Assembly (NCBI RefSeq): GCF_016518545.1
Contig: NZ_JACVTO010000012.1
Coordinates: 1 to 64,000 of the forward strand
DNA from: Pseudomonas sp. S30
GTDB taxonomy: Bacteria > Pseudomonadota > Gammaproteobacteria > Pseudomonadales > Pseudomonadaceae
Direction: 5' to 3'
Length of the DNA: 64,000 nucleotides
Shown: positions 26,601-34,234 of the stretch, one piece after another
How the letters are laid out: each line of letters starts with the position of its first letter
How positions within the stretch are numbered: the first letter of the stretch is position 1
The notes under the pieces: model-generated
Databases searched by the model: none
Told to the model about the DNA's origin: nothing
Seen by the model: only the letters and a program-made list of their open reading frames with translations
Position numbers and translations under genes: made by a program

Positions 26601-27333
26601 TGCGGTGGAGCAATTGCTGCGCGAGGGCATGGCGCCGCCAGATCTGCCTGTGCCTGCGCGGCCCTGCCGCGTTCAGGGCCATGTGCTGGTGGTCGACGAC
26701 CACCCCACCAATCGCCTGGTGTTGATGAACCAGTTGCAGCGCCTGGGCCTGAGCTATTCCCTGGCCGAGAACGGTCACCAGGCACTCAGCATCTTGCAGC
26801 AGGCCCCTGCGGACCTGGTGCTGACCGACTGCTACATGCCAGGCATGGATGGCTACGCGCTGGCGCGCAGTATCCGCCAACTGGCCGCACCCCATTGCGA
26901 CGTCCCCGTAGTGGGCATGACCGCCAGCATTCATGCCGACGAGCAGGTCCAGGCCCGTCAGGCCGGCATGACCCAGTTGCTGCGCAAACCCTTCAGCCTC
27001 GACAGGCTGCGCAGGACCCTGGAGTCGGTGCTGTCCATGGACAGCGCGCCCGACGGCGCTGCCGGCGATGACCTGGGGCAACTGCGCGCCGCCATGCAGG
27101 CGAGCTTCGTCGAGGAAACCCTCAAGGACACCACCGAGCTGGAGGCGGCGCTGCGCCGCGACGACCGGCAACGGGTCGACGACCTCCTGCACCGGTGGAT
27201 CGGGTGCCTGCGGCTGCTCGAGCTCGACGGCCTGGCCGACCAGGCGCAAGCCCTGTGTGGCGAGCCGAGCGACAGCGCCGCGATGAGCCGCTTCATCGAC
27301 GAACTGCACGTCGCCCTGCGCAGTCTTGGCTAA
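23620..27333 (+). CDS. BvgS-like unorthodox sensor kinase (two SBP domains, PAS, HisKA, HATPase, REC, Hpt-like)
   Basis: A 1237-residue inner-membrane phosphorelay kinase, close to the size of BvgS. A signal sequence is followed by two periplasmic solute-binding (SBP_bac_3) domains at about 30-245 and 265-485, a membrane helix near 500-525, and a PAS domain at about 555-660. The HisKA domain has H684 in MSHEIRTPMNGV, followed by HATPase (NLLSNACKF, DTGVGM, GGSGLGLMISRQL) and a weak receiver-like stretch around 910-1010. A true receiver has D1070 in VLTDCYMPGMDG. The C-terminus (about 1150-1237) is Hpt-like with H1191 in LLHRWIGCL, lacking the usual HxLKG lysine. It overlaps the LuxR gene before it. 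RocS and RcsC/PvrS sensors near cup genes share this plan. Confidence 0.93.
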   Translation: MNWTALPRRIYLVAALVLVLCTPASLADSRRVVVVGLPQQAAAPLGFWEADQPSGFSVDYLRALAEQAGLELKFRRFATFEQATAALCERQVDMVADLLTNALRQRCMIFSRAYLDAPLVMVVRRNTPAVATERLSQRQFVGEQGYVTSQWLAQRLTPGHLRLYPDTRAALLALQSGQGDAYLGEPYPLHALLRDPALRDLQVRAQALYQNPALHLGIRADRPELRQALDLAMTRLPADVLHRLQERWLDQAPASTQAPAAVVDARQRRWLDRLPRLRVGYSPDMRPLSFRDEHDRPRGLSMSYLDYLMQGLGLVTVAQPVSDTSGDDEDLDLLIPVNSAAEHRPGWLYTLPFVRIPNVLVTRNEAPAQTALEEMNGKTLAMPTSPFFARQVHRRLPDSQIVQVSDAAEGLAQVRDGKVYGYLGNLVVVDQLLGKTFGTQLKIAATTDIPMNLSIAVAERHAQLVPLLDRMIQRVPAEQRELFAQQWLRNQYKIGISAQRLWWSLGSVAAAALTIILVLLGVQRSLKARQRALSEAQTQLTAQLRFIEELLDAYPYPLAVKDRQRRYRMFNKAYVNTFGLDPHSAIGRAIDELQHYPQAIRRRISRMTRTALARDRREQIELVMEDANGRSRTWLYLVTPFHQGADQAQGVLTTFIDVTSIRAAERLAEQTAEAKAAFLATMSHEIRTPMNGVMGLLELMGHYRLPPEPHAMLITAQESTRALQQVLDDTLDFSRLDSGKFRLVEEPVDLRRLIDSVLRLIAPQAQAKALELICVVDRRLASRLRVDGNRLRQVLLNLLSNACKFTEQGQVILELRVLRQDAQNQRLRLSVIDTGVGMSSALQQRLFSPFVQDDSDRASRYGGSGLGLMISRQLIELMEGSLLLGSQPGEGTRIDICLRLAVVEPLTPAFPGIRARLPVGVGPACPGLDEHLAALGIQTVVDDAQLAIVLEPDGADPDLPTLFITHTPLSAGYASEAGRLRVSSQPLAWSALHTAVEQLLREGMAPPDLPVPARPCRVQGHVLVVDDHPTNRLVLMNQLQRLGLSYSLAENGHQALSILQQAPADLVLTDCYMPGMDGYALARSIRQLAAPHCDVPVVGMTASIHADEQVQARQAGMTQLLRKPFSLDRLRRTLESVLSMDSAPDGAAGDDLGQLRAAMQASFVEETLKDTTELEAALRRDDRQRVDDLLHRWIGCLRLLELDGLADQAQALCGEPSDSAAMSRFIDELHVALRSLG

Positions 27334-27374
27334 AGCGAAGGTCGCCGAGATCGAAGAACAGCCGCCGCAGCCCA

Positions 27375-29003
27375 TCAGCGTGTGGCGGATACGCGCAGCA
27401 GCACGTAGTCGTCATTGTCGAAGTGCCCGTTCAGCAGCACGGGAGCATCGCTCAAGCGCGAGTGCTCGAGCGCCTGCCAGTCATCGCGGCTCATCATCAC
27501 GTAAGCAGGCCACTGGGAGGCTTCCAACTGCTCGCGGGTGTCGGTGAACAGTGGGCGCAGGTCCTCATGCACGTTGACCATGAACTTGATGCCCTTGGCA
27601 TCCTTGCCCATCTGGTGCAGGAGCAGGGGCAGATCGTCCTCGCGCTTGACCTCCAGCACCTGCTGGGTGAAACGCTGAGTGTCGTACAGCCGTCTCTGGA
27701 CCGTCTCGACCACGGTGATGTAGGTGCCCCAGACGGCCAGCACCGCACAGGCCGGCAGGCCATGAAGACGCCACCGGGCACTCATGAGCAGTGCCAGCGC
27801 AAGCAGTTGCGCCGCCACCAGCGCGGCCAGCAGCGGCATGATGTCGCCGAATGTCTGCGGCAGGCGCGAACGCACCGCCCATAGCGTCGCCACCAGCACC
27901 CCGGGAATGCAGCAGCAGATCGCCAATGTGGTGCCTCGCAGTACCGCGAAGGCCTTGCCGGTCGACACCTGGAACGGGTAGGCCGCCATGATGGCGAGCA
28001 TCGGTGCCATCGGCAGGATGTACCTGGCTTTCTTGGCCTGGGGAATCGACAGGCCGACCATCACCGTCGCGGCTGCGAAGGCGCAGAGGTAGAACAGCGA
28101 CAATGCCGGGGTCGGTTGCCGGCGACCGCTCAGCCCGACCACCACCAGCGCCAGCAAGGCCAAGGGATACGCCAGCGCATAGTTGCCCATGGCGCTGGTG
28201 AAATACCAGAACGGCGGGCTCGCGCCCTCGGTGCCATCCATGCGCGAGGTCACCTGCATGCGCAGCACCTCGGCCAGAAACGCCTCGCCGCCGCTCAGCC
28301 ATGCCAGCGACAGCAGCACCGCCGCGCAGGCCACCAGCAACACGGCCGCGGCCGGAGCGAAGGTCAGTAACCGGCGCCATTGGCCGCTCAAAAGGTAATA
28401 ACTGCAGACTACCCCTGTGGGCACCACGAGCCCGATCGGGCCACGAATGGCGAAGCCCAGGGCCAGCAGTACGAAGATCCAGCCCAGTCGCCGGGGCGCA
28501 GCGAAATGATCGGCCGCATAGGCCAGGTAGAACACCGCGAAGGTGACCGTCGCCAGCATCTGGTCCAGCGACACCGAGCGGGTCTCGGTGATGAAGGTAT
28601 TGCTCAGCAACAGCAAGGCGACGCTCAGCCATGCCCAGCTTCGGGAATAAGGCACCAGCAGGCGGTACATCAAGCCTACGGTGACCGCCGAGGCCAGGCT
28701 GGTGGGCAACCACGCCGAGAAGCTCGTCACCTGGCCGAACGGCAAGGCGCCCAGGTAGATGAGCCAGGTGGAGAAGGCCGAATAGTCAGCGTAAGGCTCG
28801 CCGTAGGTGGTGGGGAAGAAGCCCGGGCCGTGGCGCAGCATCTCCTGGGCGAACAGCACGAAGCGCGAGTCGAAACCCACGATACTCAGGTTCCAGCTGG
28901 CCGCCACGAACAACGACAGGGCCAGTACGCCCGCGCACCCGGCCTGACGGCGTGCCTGGGCTGGCGTGACGCCGGAGGGTGAATCGAAAACCGCTGTGCT
29001 CAA
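27375..29003 (-). CDS. GT39-like polytopic glycosyltransferase
   Basis: A protein of about 542 residues with roughly eleven hydrophobic helices and an acidic motif in the first loop (IVGFDSRFVLFAQEML), as in the dolichol-phosphate-mannose mannosyltransferase / ArnT superfamily that uses lipid-linked sugars. The segment YADYSAFSTWLIYLGALPFG fits the first periplasmic loop. The frame is open to a GTG at 29030, but a TTG at 29003 with AGGAG 6 bp upstream is the more likely start. It is convergent with the BvgS-like gene (41 bp gap). Acceptor and sugar are unknown; protein or LPS modification are both possible. Confidence 0.78.
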   Translation of the reverse strand: MSTAVFDSPSGVTPAQARRQAGCAGVLALSLFVAASWNLSIVGFDSRFVLFAQEMLRHGPGFFPTTYGEPYADYSAFSTWLIYLGALPFGQVTSFSAWLPTSLASAVTVGLMYRLLVPYSRSWAWLSVALLLLSNTFITETRSVSLDQMLATVTFAVFYLAYAADHFAAPRRLGWIFVLLALGFAIRGPIGLVVPTGVVCSYYLLSGQWRRLLTFAPAAAVLLVACAAVLLSLAWLSGGEAFLAEVLRMQVTSRMDGTEGASPPFWYFTSAMGNYALAYPLALLALVVVGLSGRRQPTPALSLFYLCAFAAATVMVGLSIPQAKKARYILPMAPMLAIMAAYPFQVSTGKAFAVLRGTTLAICCCIPGVLVATLWAVRSRLPQTFGDIMPLLAALVAAQLLALALLMSARWRLHGLPACAVLAVWGTYITVVETVQRRLYDTQRFTQQVLEVKREDDLPLLLHQMGKDAKGIKFMVNVHEDLRPLFTDTREQLEASQWPAYVMMSRDDWQALEHSRLSDAPVLLNGHFDNDDYVLLRVSATR

Positions 29004-29167
29004 GGGATACTCCTGGGTCGATGGCGCCACGATATGCGCCTGGGCGCGTCATGAAGGTGGCGGACGCTCGGGACGCTGGGTATCCGCCGCCGCCTCGCCA
29101 ATTCGCTCAGGGGTTGTCGTGCGCGGCAAGGCTCAGGCGCATTGTGCTCAAGAGAAAGCACCTGGGC

Positions 29168-29182
29168 CTGTCTGAAAAACCT
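29168..29182. repeat. Right copy of the 15-bp direct repeat flanking the accessory block
   Basis: CTGTCTGAAAAACCT, identical to 5788-5802 and in the same orientation, 23.4 kb apart. It lies in the non-coding gap upstream of the glycosyltransferase, so phnN through the glycosyltransferase fall between the copies. Confidence 0.5.
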
Positions 29183-29395
29183 GGGGATGCCGGCAACACC
29201 TGAGCAACAGGACGATGCGCAAGCGTGCTCGAGCAGCATCGAGGTGTCGGCGAAGCGGGCGTTGGATGGGGTGATGATGGGCCTAGTCGCCGTGGAGTTC
29301 GTCGCGACTTACCTGAGCGTGCTGTACGACTCATCGTCATCGATCGGGCAATGACGTTCATGGCTGAGCTGGCCGACGAGATTTTCTCTCGGAAA

Positions 29396-29422
29396 CGAAA
29401 AAGCCCGCCATAAAGGCGGGCT
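29396..29422 (-). terminator. Rho-independent terminator of the tRNA operon
   Basis: Read on the minus strand, AGCCCGCC and GGCGGGCT form an 8-bp stem with a five-base loop, followed by TTTTTCG. It lies 80 bp past the last tRNA. Confidence 0.85.
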
Positions 29423-29504
29423 ATTCGATATTCCTAGGGGTTTCCCATACCAGGTCGACTCTTGCGAGCCTTCATTCACCGGCACGGACAAACCGCTGCG
29501 AATA

Positions 29505-29580
29505 TGGTGGGTCGTGTAGGATTCGAACCTACGACCAATTGGTTAAAAGCCAACTGCTCTACCAACTGAGCTAACGACCC
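29505..29580 (-). tRNA. tRNA-Lys (anticodon TTT)
   Basis: 76 nt including encoded CCA. The acceptor arm GGGTCGT pairs with ACGACCC, the anticodon loop reads CTTTTAA, and the T arm carries GGTTCGAATCC. It is the last gene of the Asn-Pro-Lys operon. Confidence 0.97.
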
Positions 29581-29586
29581 GGAAAA

Positions 29587-29663
29587 TGGTCGGGGTGAGG
29601 GGATTCGAACTCCTGACATCCTGCTCCCAAAGCAGGCGCGCTACCGGACTGCGCTACACCCCG
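29587..29663 (-). tRNA. tRNA-Pro (anticodon TGG)
   Basis: 77 nt with encoded CCA. The acceptor stem is CGGGGTG/CACCCCG, the anticodon loop TTTGGGA and the T loop GTTCGAATC. It is the middle gene of the tRNA operon. Confidence 0.97.
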
Positions 29664-29667
29664 AAAT

Positions 29668-29743
29668 TGGCTCCGCGACCTGGACTCGAACCAGGGACCC
29701 AATGATTAACAGTCATTTGCTCTACCGACTGAGCTATCGCGGA
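29668..29743 (-). tRNA. tRNA-Asn (anticodon GTT)
   Basis: 76 nt with encoded CCA. The acceptor stem is TCCGCGA/TCGCGGA, the anticodon loop CTGTTAA and the T loop GTTCGAGTC. It is the first gene of the operon, 81 bp after the promoter -10. Confidence 0.97.
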
Positions 29744-29824
29744 ACTGCACTTCGTACAACCTTTACAGCTTCGAAGAGTGTTTCAGCTTCGATCTCTTCA
29801 GCGTTGTCGCTGCTGAGGTCGGCT

Positions 29825-29852
29825 ATTCTACATTCTTCGTTTTGCTTGTCAA
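29825..29852 (-). promoter_or_regulatory. Strong sigma70 promoter of the tRNA operon
   Basis: On the minus strand, TTGACA (-35) and TAGAAT (-10) are separated by 16 bp, close to consensus and correctly placed before tRNA-Asn. Confidence 0.85.
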
Positions 29853-30070
29853 CACCTTTTTTCAATCCAACTTACTGATTTGTAAGTTGTTTTCAGATCG
29901 ACGTTACCGCTGCCGATCTGGGTAGTGCGTGACAGCGGGGCGAATATTAGGCGCACTCTTTTCCACGCGCAAGTGTTTTTTTTCAAAATTTTCAGCGGCT
30001 TAGGTCGAAAGCCGGAAAATCAGGGGGTTGCGGGCGAGCATCACACTCCACCGCGCTCTAGCAGGTCAAA

Positions 30071-30093
30071 AGAAAGGGCCGCGAAGCGGCCCT
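30071..30093 (-). terminator. Rho-independent terminator after clpB
   Basis: Read on the minus strand, AGGGCCGC and GCGGCCCT form a stem with a TTC loop, followed by TTCTTTT. It lies about 30 bp past the clpB stop. Confidence 0.85.
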
Positions 30094-30121
30094 GGAATCA
30101 CAAGATGACGTGGCGAGCGCC

Positions 30122-32686
30122 TCAGGCGAAGACGATCTCGTCGCCTTCCACTTGCGCCGTGATCGCCGCGCCCGGCACGAACTGGCCGGCGAGGATCAAT
30201 TGCGCCAGCGGGTTCTCGATCCAGCGCTGGATCGCCCGTTTCAGCGGCCGCGCCCCGTAAACTGGGTCGTAGCCGACGGCAATGAGCTTGTCCAGCGCCT
30301 CGGGGCTGAGGTTCAGCGACAGCTCGCGCTCGGCAAGCCGACCACGCAGGCGGCCCAGCTGGATCTCGGTGATCCCGGCGATCTGCTCGCGGCCCAGCGG
30401 CTCGAACACCACCACTTCGTCGATGCGGTTGATGAACTCGGGACGGAAGTGCGCCCCAACCGCGTCCATCACCGCGGCACGTTGCGCCTCGCGGTCGCCC
30501 ACCAGTTCCTGGATCTGCGCCGAGCCCAGGTTGGAGGTCATCACGATCACGGTGTTGCGAAAATCCACCGTGCGCCCGTGGCTGTCCGTCAGGCGACCGT
30601 CCTCGAGCACTTGCAGCAGCACGTTGAACACGTCCGGATGCGCCTTCTCGACTTCGTCCAGCAGCACCACCGAGTAGGGTTTGCGCCGCACCGCTTCGGT
30701 CAGGTAGCCGCCTTCTTCGTAACCCACGTAGCCTGGCGGTGCGCCGATCAGGCGAGCCACCGAGTGCTTCTCCATGAACTCGGACATGTCGATGCGCACC
30801 ATGGCTTCTTCGGTGTCGAACAGGAATTCGGCCAGGGCCTTGCACAGCTCGGTCTTGCCGACCCCGGTAGGCCCGAGGAACAGGAACGAGCCGCTGGGGC
30901 GATTAGGGTCGGACAGCCCGGCACGCGAGCGGCGCACGGCATTGGCCACCGCGGTCACCGCTTCGTTCTGACCGATCACCCGCTGGTGCAGCAGGCCTTC
31001 CATCTTCAGCAGCTTGTCGCGCTCGCCTTCGAGCATCTTGGACACCGGGATGCCGGTCCACTTGGAGACCACTTCGGCGATCTCCTCCTCGGTCACCTTG
31101 TTGCGCAGCAGTTGGTTGTCGGTCTTGCCGTGCTGGTCGACCATCTGCAGGCTGCGCTCCAGGTCCGGAATGACCCCGTACTGCAGTTCGGCCATGCGGC
31201 TCAGGTCGCCCTTGCGCCGGGCCGCTTCCAGCTCCTGGCGGGCCTGCTCGATCTTCTGCTGGATCTGCGCCGAGCCCTGTACTTCGGCCTTCTCCGACGC
31301 CCAGACCTCTTCGAGGTCGGAATACTCGCGCTCCAGCCGAGCGATTTCCTCGGTAAGCTTTTCCAGACGTTTCCTGGCGGCCTCGTCTTCTTCCTTCTTC
31401 AGCGCCTGGGATTCCACCTTGAGCTGGATCAGGCGACGGTCCAGGCGATCGAGCACCTCGGGCTTGGAGTCGATCTCCATGCGAATGCGGCTGGCGGCCT
31501 CGTCGATCAGGTCGATGGCCTTGTCCGGCAGTTGCCGGTCGGTGATGTAGCGATGGCTGAGCTTGGCCGCCGCGATGATCGCACCGTCGGTGATGGCCAC
31601 CTTGTGGTGCACTTCGTAGCGCTCTTTCAAGCCACGCAGGATGGCGATGGTGTCTTCTTCGCTCGGCTCCTCGACCAGCACTTTCTGGAAGCGCCGCTCC
31701 AGGGCCGCGTCCTTCTCGATGAACTGGCGGTACTCGTTGAGCGTGGTCGCGCCGACGCAATGCAGCTCGCCACGGGCCAGGGCCGGCTTGAGCATGTTGC
31801 CGGCGTCCATGGCGCCCTCGCCCTTGCCGGCGCCGACCATGGTGTGCAGTTCGTCGATGAACAGGATGATCTGGCCTTCCTGCTTGGACAGCTCGTTGAG
31901 CAGGCCCTTCAGGCGCTCCTCGAACTCGCCGCGGTACTTGGCGCCGGCGATCAGGGCGCCCATGTCCAGGGCCAGCAGGCGCTTGCCCTTGAGGCCATCG
32001 GGCACCTCGCCGTTGATGATGCGCTGGGCCAGGCCTTCGGCGATGGCGGTCTTGCCCACGCCGGGCTCACCGATCAGCACCGGGTTGTTCTTGGTGCGGC
32101 GCTGCAGGACCTGCACGGTGCGGCGGATCTCGTCGTCACGGCCGATCACCGGGTCGAGCTTGCCCTCCTCGGCGCGCTTGGTCAGGTCGACGGTGTACTT
32201 GTCCAGGGCCTGGCGCGATTCCTCGGCGTTGGGGTCGTTGACCGCCGCGCCGCCGCGCAGGTTGTTGATGGCGTTCTCCAGGGCTTTCTTGCTGACACCC
32301 TGGCCGAGCAACAGCTTGCCGACCTTGCTGTTCTCGTCCATGGCGGCGAGCAGCACCAGCTCGCTGGAAATGAACTGGTCACCTTTCTGCTGGGCCAGGC
32401 GATCGGCCTGGTTGAGCAGGCGTGCCAGGTCCTGGGACATGTTCACATCGCCGGTGGGATTCTGGATTTTCGGCAGTTGGTCCAGTTCCTTGGTCAACGC
32501 CTTGCGCAGGCCGTTGATGTCGAAGCCCACTTGCATCAGCAGCGGTTTGATGGAGCCGCCCTGCTGCTCGATCAGCGCCTGGAACAGGTGCACGGGTTCG
32601 ATGGCCGGGTGGTCCATGCCCACGGCCAGGGATTGGGAGTCGGATAACGCGAGTTGCAGTTTGCTGGTCAGTCGGTCTATTCGCAT
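30122..32686 (-). CDS. clpB: ATP-dependent disaggregase ClpB
   Basis: An 854-residue cytoplasmic AAA+ chaperone that, with DnaK, pulls proteins out of heat-induced aggregates. It has an N-domain (1-150), a first AAA domain with Walker A GEPGVGKT (about 205), a long coiled-coil middle domain rich in Glu/Arg (about 400-530), and a second AAA domain with GPTGVGKTE (about 605) and the pore motif [13 protein letters not shown]. The length is exactly normal. A sigma32-type promoter lies 77 bp upstream, and a terminator follows, so it is monocistronic and heat inducible. Confidence 0.98.
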   Translation of the reverse strand: MRIDRLTSKLQLALSDSQSLAVGMDHPAIEPVHLFQALIEQQGGSIKPLLMQVGFDINGLRKALTKELDQLPKIQNPTGDVNMSQDLARLLNQADRLAQQKGDQFISSELVLLAAMDENSKVGKLLLGQGVSKKALENAINNLRGGAAVNDPNAEESRQALDKYTVDLTKRAEEGKLDPVIGRDDEIRRTVQVLQRRTKNNPVLIGEPGVGKTAIAEGLAQRIINGEVPDGLKGKRLLALDMGALIAGAKYRGEFEERLKGLLNELSKQEGQIILFIDELHTMVGAGKGEGAMDAGNMLKPALARGELHCVGATTLNEYRQFIEKDAALERRFQKVLVEEPSEEDTIAILRGLKERYEVHHKVAITDGAIIAAAKLSHRYITDRQLPDKAIDLIDEAASRIRMEIDSKPEVLDRLDRRLIQLKVESQALKKEEDEAARKRLEKLTEEIARLEREYSDLEEVWASEKAEVQGSAQIQQKIEQARQELEAARRKGDLSRMAELQYGVIPDLERSLQMVDQHGKTDNQLLRNKVTEEEIAEVVSKWTGIPVSKMLEGERDKLLKMEGLLHQRVIGQNEAVTAVANAVRRSRAGLSDPNRPSGSFLFLGPTGVGKTELCKALAEFLFDTEEAMVRIDMSEFMEKHSVARLIGAPPGYVGYEEGGYLTEAVRRKPYSVVLLDEVEKAHPDVFNVLLQVLEDGRLTDSHGRTVDFRNTVIVMTSNLGSAQIQELVGDREAQRAAVMDAVGAHFRPEFINRIDEVVVFEPLGREQIAGITEIQLGRLRGRLAERELSLNLSPEALDKLIAVGYDPVYGARPLKRAIQRWIENPLAQLILAGQFVPGAAITAQVEGDEIVFA

Positions 32687-32762
32687 GGGATACCTTCCTC
32701 TAAAAAGGGCAGGCGGAGCGATGGACAGCCCCCATCAGAAGAACCTGCCGGAGATGAGCAAT

Positions 32763-32790
32763 AGATATGGCTGATTCCGGAAGATTCAAG
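32763..32790 (-). promoter_or_regulatory. Sigma32 heat-shock promoter of clpB
   Basis: On the minus strand, CTTGAAT, a 13-bp spacer and CCATATCT match the sigma32 pattern CTTGAAA-N13/15-CCCCATnT in most positions. It lies 77-104 bp before the clpB ATG. Confidence 0.65.
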
Positions 32791-32845
32791 CTTAGCGGGG
32801 TTGACCAGGGGGCAGGAGCGGCGCTTTGCCGCTCCTTGGGGGGCT

Positions 32846-34210
32846 TCAGCGCACGCCGCTTTGGCGCAGGGCGGCAGGCTGGAAGTCGGCCTTGTTGGCC
32901 GTGAAGGTGAAGTCGTAGGAGCGTTTCTCCTCGTTCTTCATGCCCAGTGCCAGATAGCGCCCGGACTGCAGGTCGTAGATGGCTTCGAGGGTGTACCACG
33001 GCACCTGGCTGTTGTAGTACGGCTGGGCGAAGGCCTCGGATACCCGCCACAGCTGACCGCGACCGTCGTACTGGTCGATGACCGCCGCCTGCCAGGTGTC
33101 CTCGTCGATGTAGAAGTCACGCTTGGCATAGATGTGCTTCTGGCCAGGCTTGAGCGTGGCCACCACGTGCCACACCCGGCGCAGCTCGTAGCGGGCCAGG
33201 TCCTGGTTGATGTGGCCCGGCTTGATGATGTCGGCGTACTTGAGCTTGGGGTCGTCGAGCTTGAAGGCGTTGGAGGCGATGTACATCTCCTTCTTGCCTT
33301 CGAGTTTCCAGTCGTAGCGGTCCGGAGCGCCGTTGAACATGTCGAGGTTGTCGGAGGTGCGCAGGCCGTCGGCGGCGGTGCCCGGCCCGTCGTAGGACAC
33401 CTGGGGCGCCTGGCGCACGCGGCGCTGGCCGGCGTTGTAGATCCACGCCTTGCGCGGCTCCTTGACCTGGTCGAGGGTCTCGTGCACCAGCAGCACGGTG
33501 CCTGCCAGGCGCGCCGGGGCGGTGACCTCTTGCTTGAAGTAGAACAGCACGTTGCCAGGATTGCTGGGGTCGTAGTCCTTCATCTTGTCGCGGAACACGA
33601 ACTGGTCGCTGAAGTACACCAGGCTGTAGGAGCCGTTCTGTTGCGGGGTGGCCTGGGTCACCAGACGCGAGACGCTGCCGCCGCGGTAGCGGGTGATGTG
33701 GTTCCAGACCACCTCGACGCCACTCTTGGGAATCGGGAACGGCACCGCGCCGCGGAAGTTGTTCAGGCCGTTGCCGCCCTCGACCAGGCTGGCACCGGTG
33801 GCGTTGGCCTTGATGTCGGCGTACACCGAATCCGGCACCGTGGCGCCGCGATGAGTCTTGTACACCGGCAACTTGTAGCTGTCCGGATAACGCTTGAGCA
33901 TCGCCAACTGACCAGGGGCGAGTTTGTCCTTGTACTGCTCGGCATTGGCGGCAGTGATGGTGAACAGCGGTTTCTCGCTGGCGTAGGGATCGGACAGGAA
34001 GCCGCGCGCATCGACGCTGCCGGCGCTCTTGCCCAAGGGCTCCCACGGGCCGATGGAGCCGTCGGCGTTACCGGCCTTCTCGGCCCCCATCGGCGTGAGC
34101 GTGCTACCGAGCTTGGCCGCCTCGTCGGCGGACACCGCCGCCATCACGCTGGTGGCCAGCAAGGACAGTCCCAGCACACCGGCTTTGAGCAGACTGGTGG
34201 TCATCTTCAT
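32846..34210 (-). CDS. DUF1329 family secreted protein
   Basis: A protein of 454 residues. The ATG at 34210 (MKMTTSLLKAGV) has AGGA at a good distance, whereas the ATG at 34219 directly abuts it. The signal peptide ends near VMA. The family is secreted, LolA/LolB-fold-like, and nearly always encoded beside a DUF1302 protein, as here (the DUF1302 gene lies 24 bp upstream in the same operon). The pair is often found with acyl-CoA ligases or lipid exporters, and an envelope lipid or hydrophobic-compound role is suspected. The exact function is unknown. Confidence 0.88.
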   Translation of the reverse strand: MKMTTSLLKAGVLGLSLLATSVMAAVSADEAAKLGSTLTPMGAEKAGNADGSIGPWEPLGKSAGSVDARGFLSDPYASEKPLFTITAANAEQYKDKLAPGQLAMLKRYPDSYKLPVYKTHRGATVPDSVYADIKANATGASLVEGGNGLNNFRGAVPFPIPKSGVEVVWNHITRYRGGSVSRLVTQATPQQNGSYSLVYFSDQFVFRDKMKDYDPSNPGNVLFYFKQEVTAPARLAGTVLLVHETLDQVKEPRKAWIYNAGQRRVRQAPQVSYDGPGTAADGLRTSDNLDMFNGAPDRYDWKLEGKKEMYIASNAFKLDDPKLKYADIIKPGHINQDLARYELRRVWHVVATLKPGQKHIYAKRDFYIDEDTWQAAVIDQYDGRGQLWRVSEAFAQPYYNSQVPWYTLEAIYDLQSGRYLALGMKNEEKRSYDFTFTANKADFQPAALRQSGVR

Positions 34211-34234
34211 CGTTGTCATCCTGGGTCTGAGTGC

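Larger units (their letters stand above)
29004..29504. other. 501-bp gap between the glycosyltransferase and the tRNA operon
   Basis: I find no convincing gene; short open frames here lack ribosome binding sites and family features. The gap holds the right copy of the 15-bp repeat (29168-29182) and, near its end, the terminator of the tRNA operon. It probably contains the accessory-block boundary. Confidence 0.6.
29744..30121. other. 378-bp gap with tRNA operon promoter and clpB terminator
   Basis: No gene is supported. The AT-rich left half holds the sigma70 promoter for the tRNAs (29825-29852). The right end holds the clpB terminator (30071-30093). A run of T residues near 29970-29985 and the block after it look non-coding. 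Confidence 0.6.

Noticed and set aside
24145-27375. Very long open frame (about 1076 codons) on the strand opposite the BvgS-like gene
   Set aside because: High GC removes stop codons on the opposite strand. The translation is Gln/His/Arg-rich with no domains, while the plus strand encodes a full set of kinase motifs.
29142-29354. 70-codon open frame upstream of the tRNA operon
   Set aside because: No ribosome binding site or recognisable sequence features. It lies in the boundary gap and spans the direct repeat.
29505-29580. tRNA-Lys 3' end as an integrase attachment site for the island
   Set aside because: I found no copy of the tRNA 3' end near the left boundary (5740-5810) and no integrase gene in the block.
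30110-32647. Long plus-strand open frame opposite clpB
   Set aside because: Shadow of clpB: composition is anomalous, there is no family signature, and ClpB motifs are intact on the minus strand.
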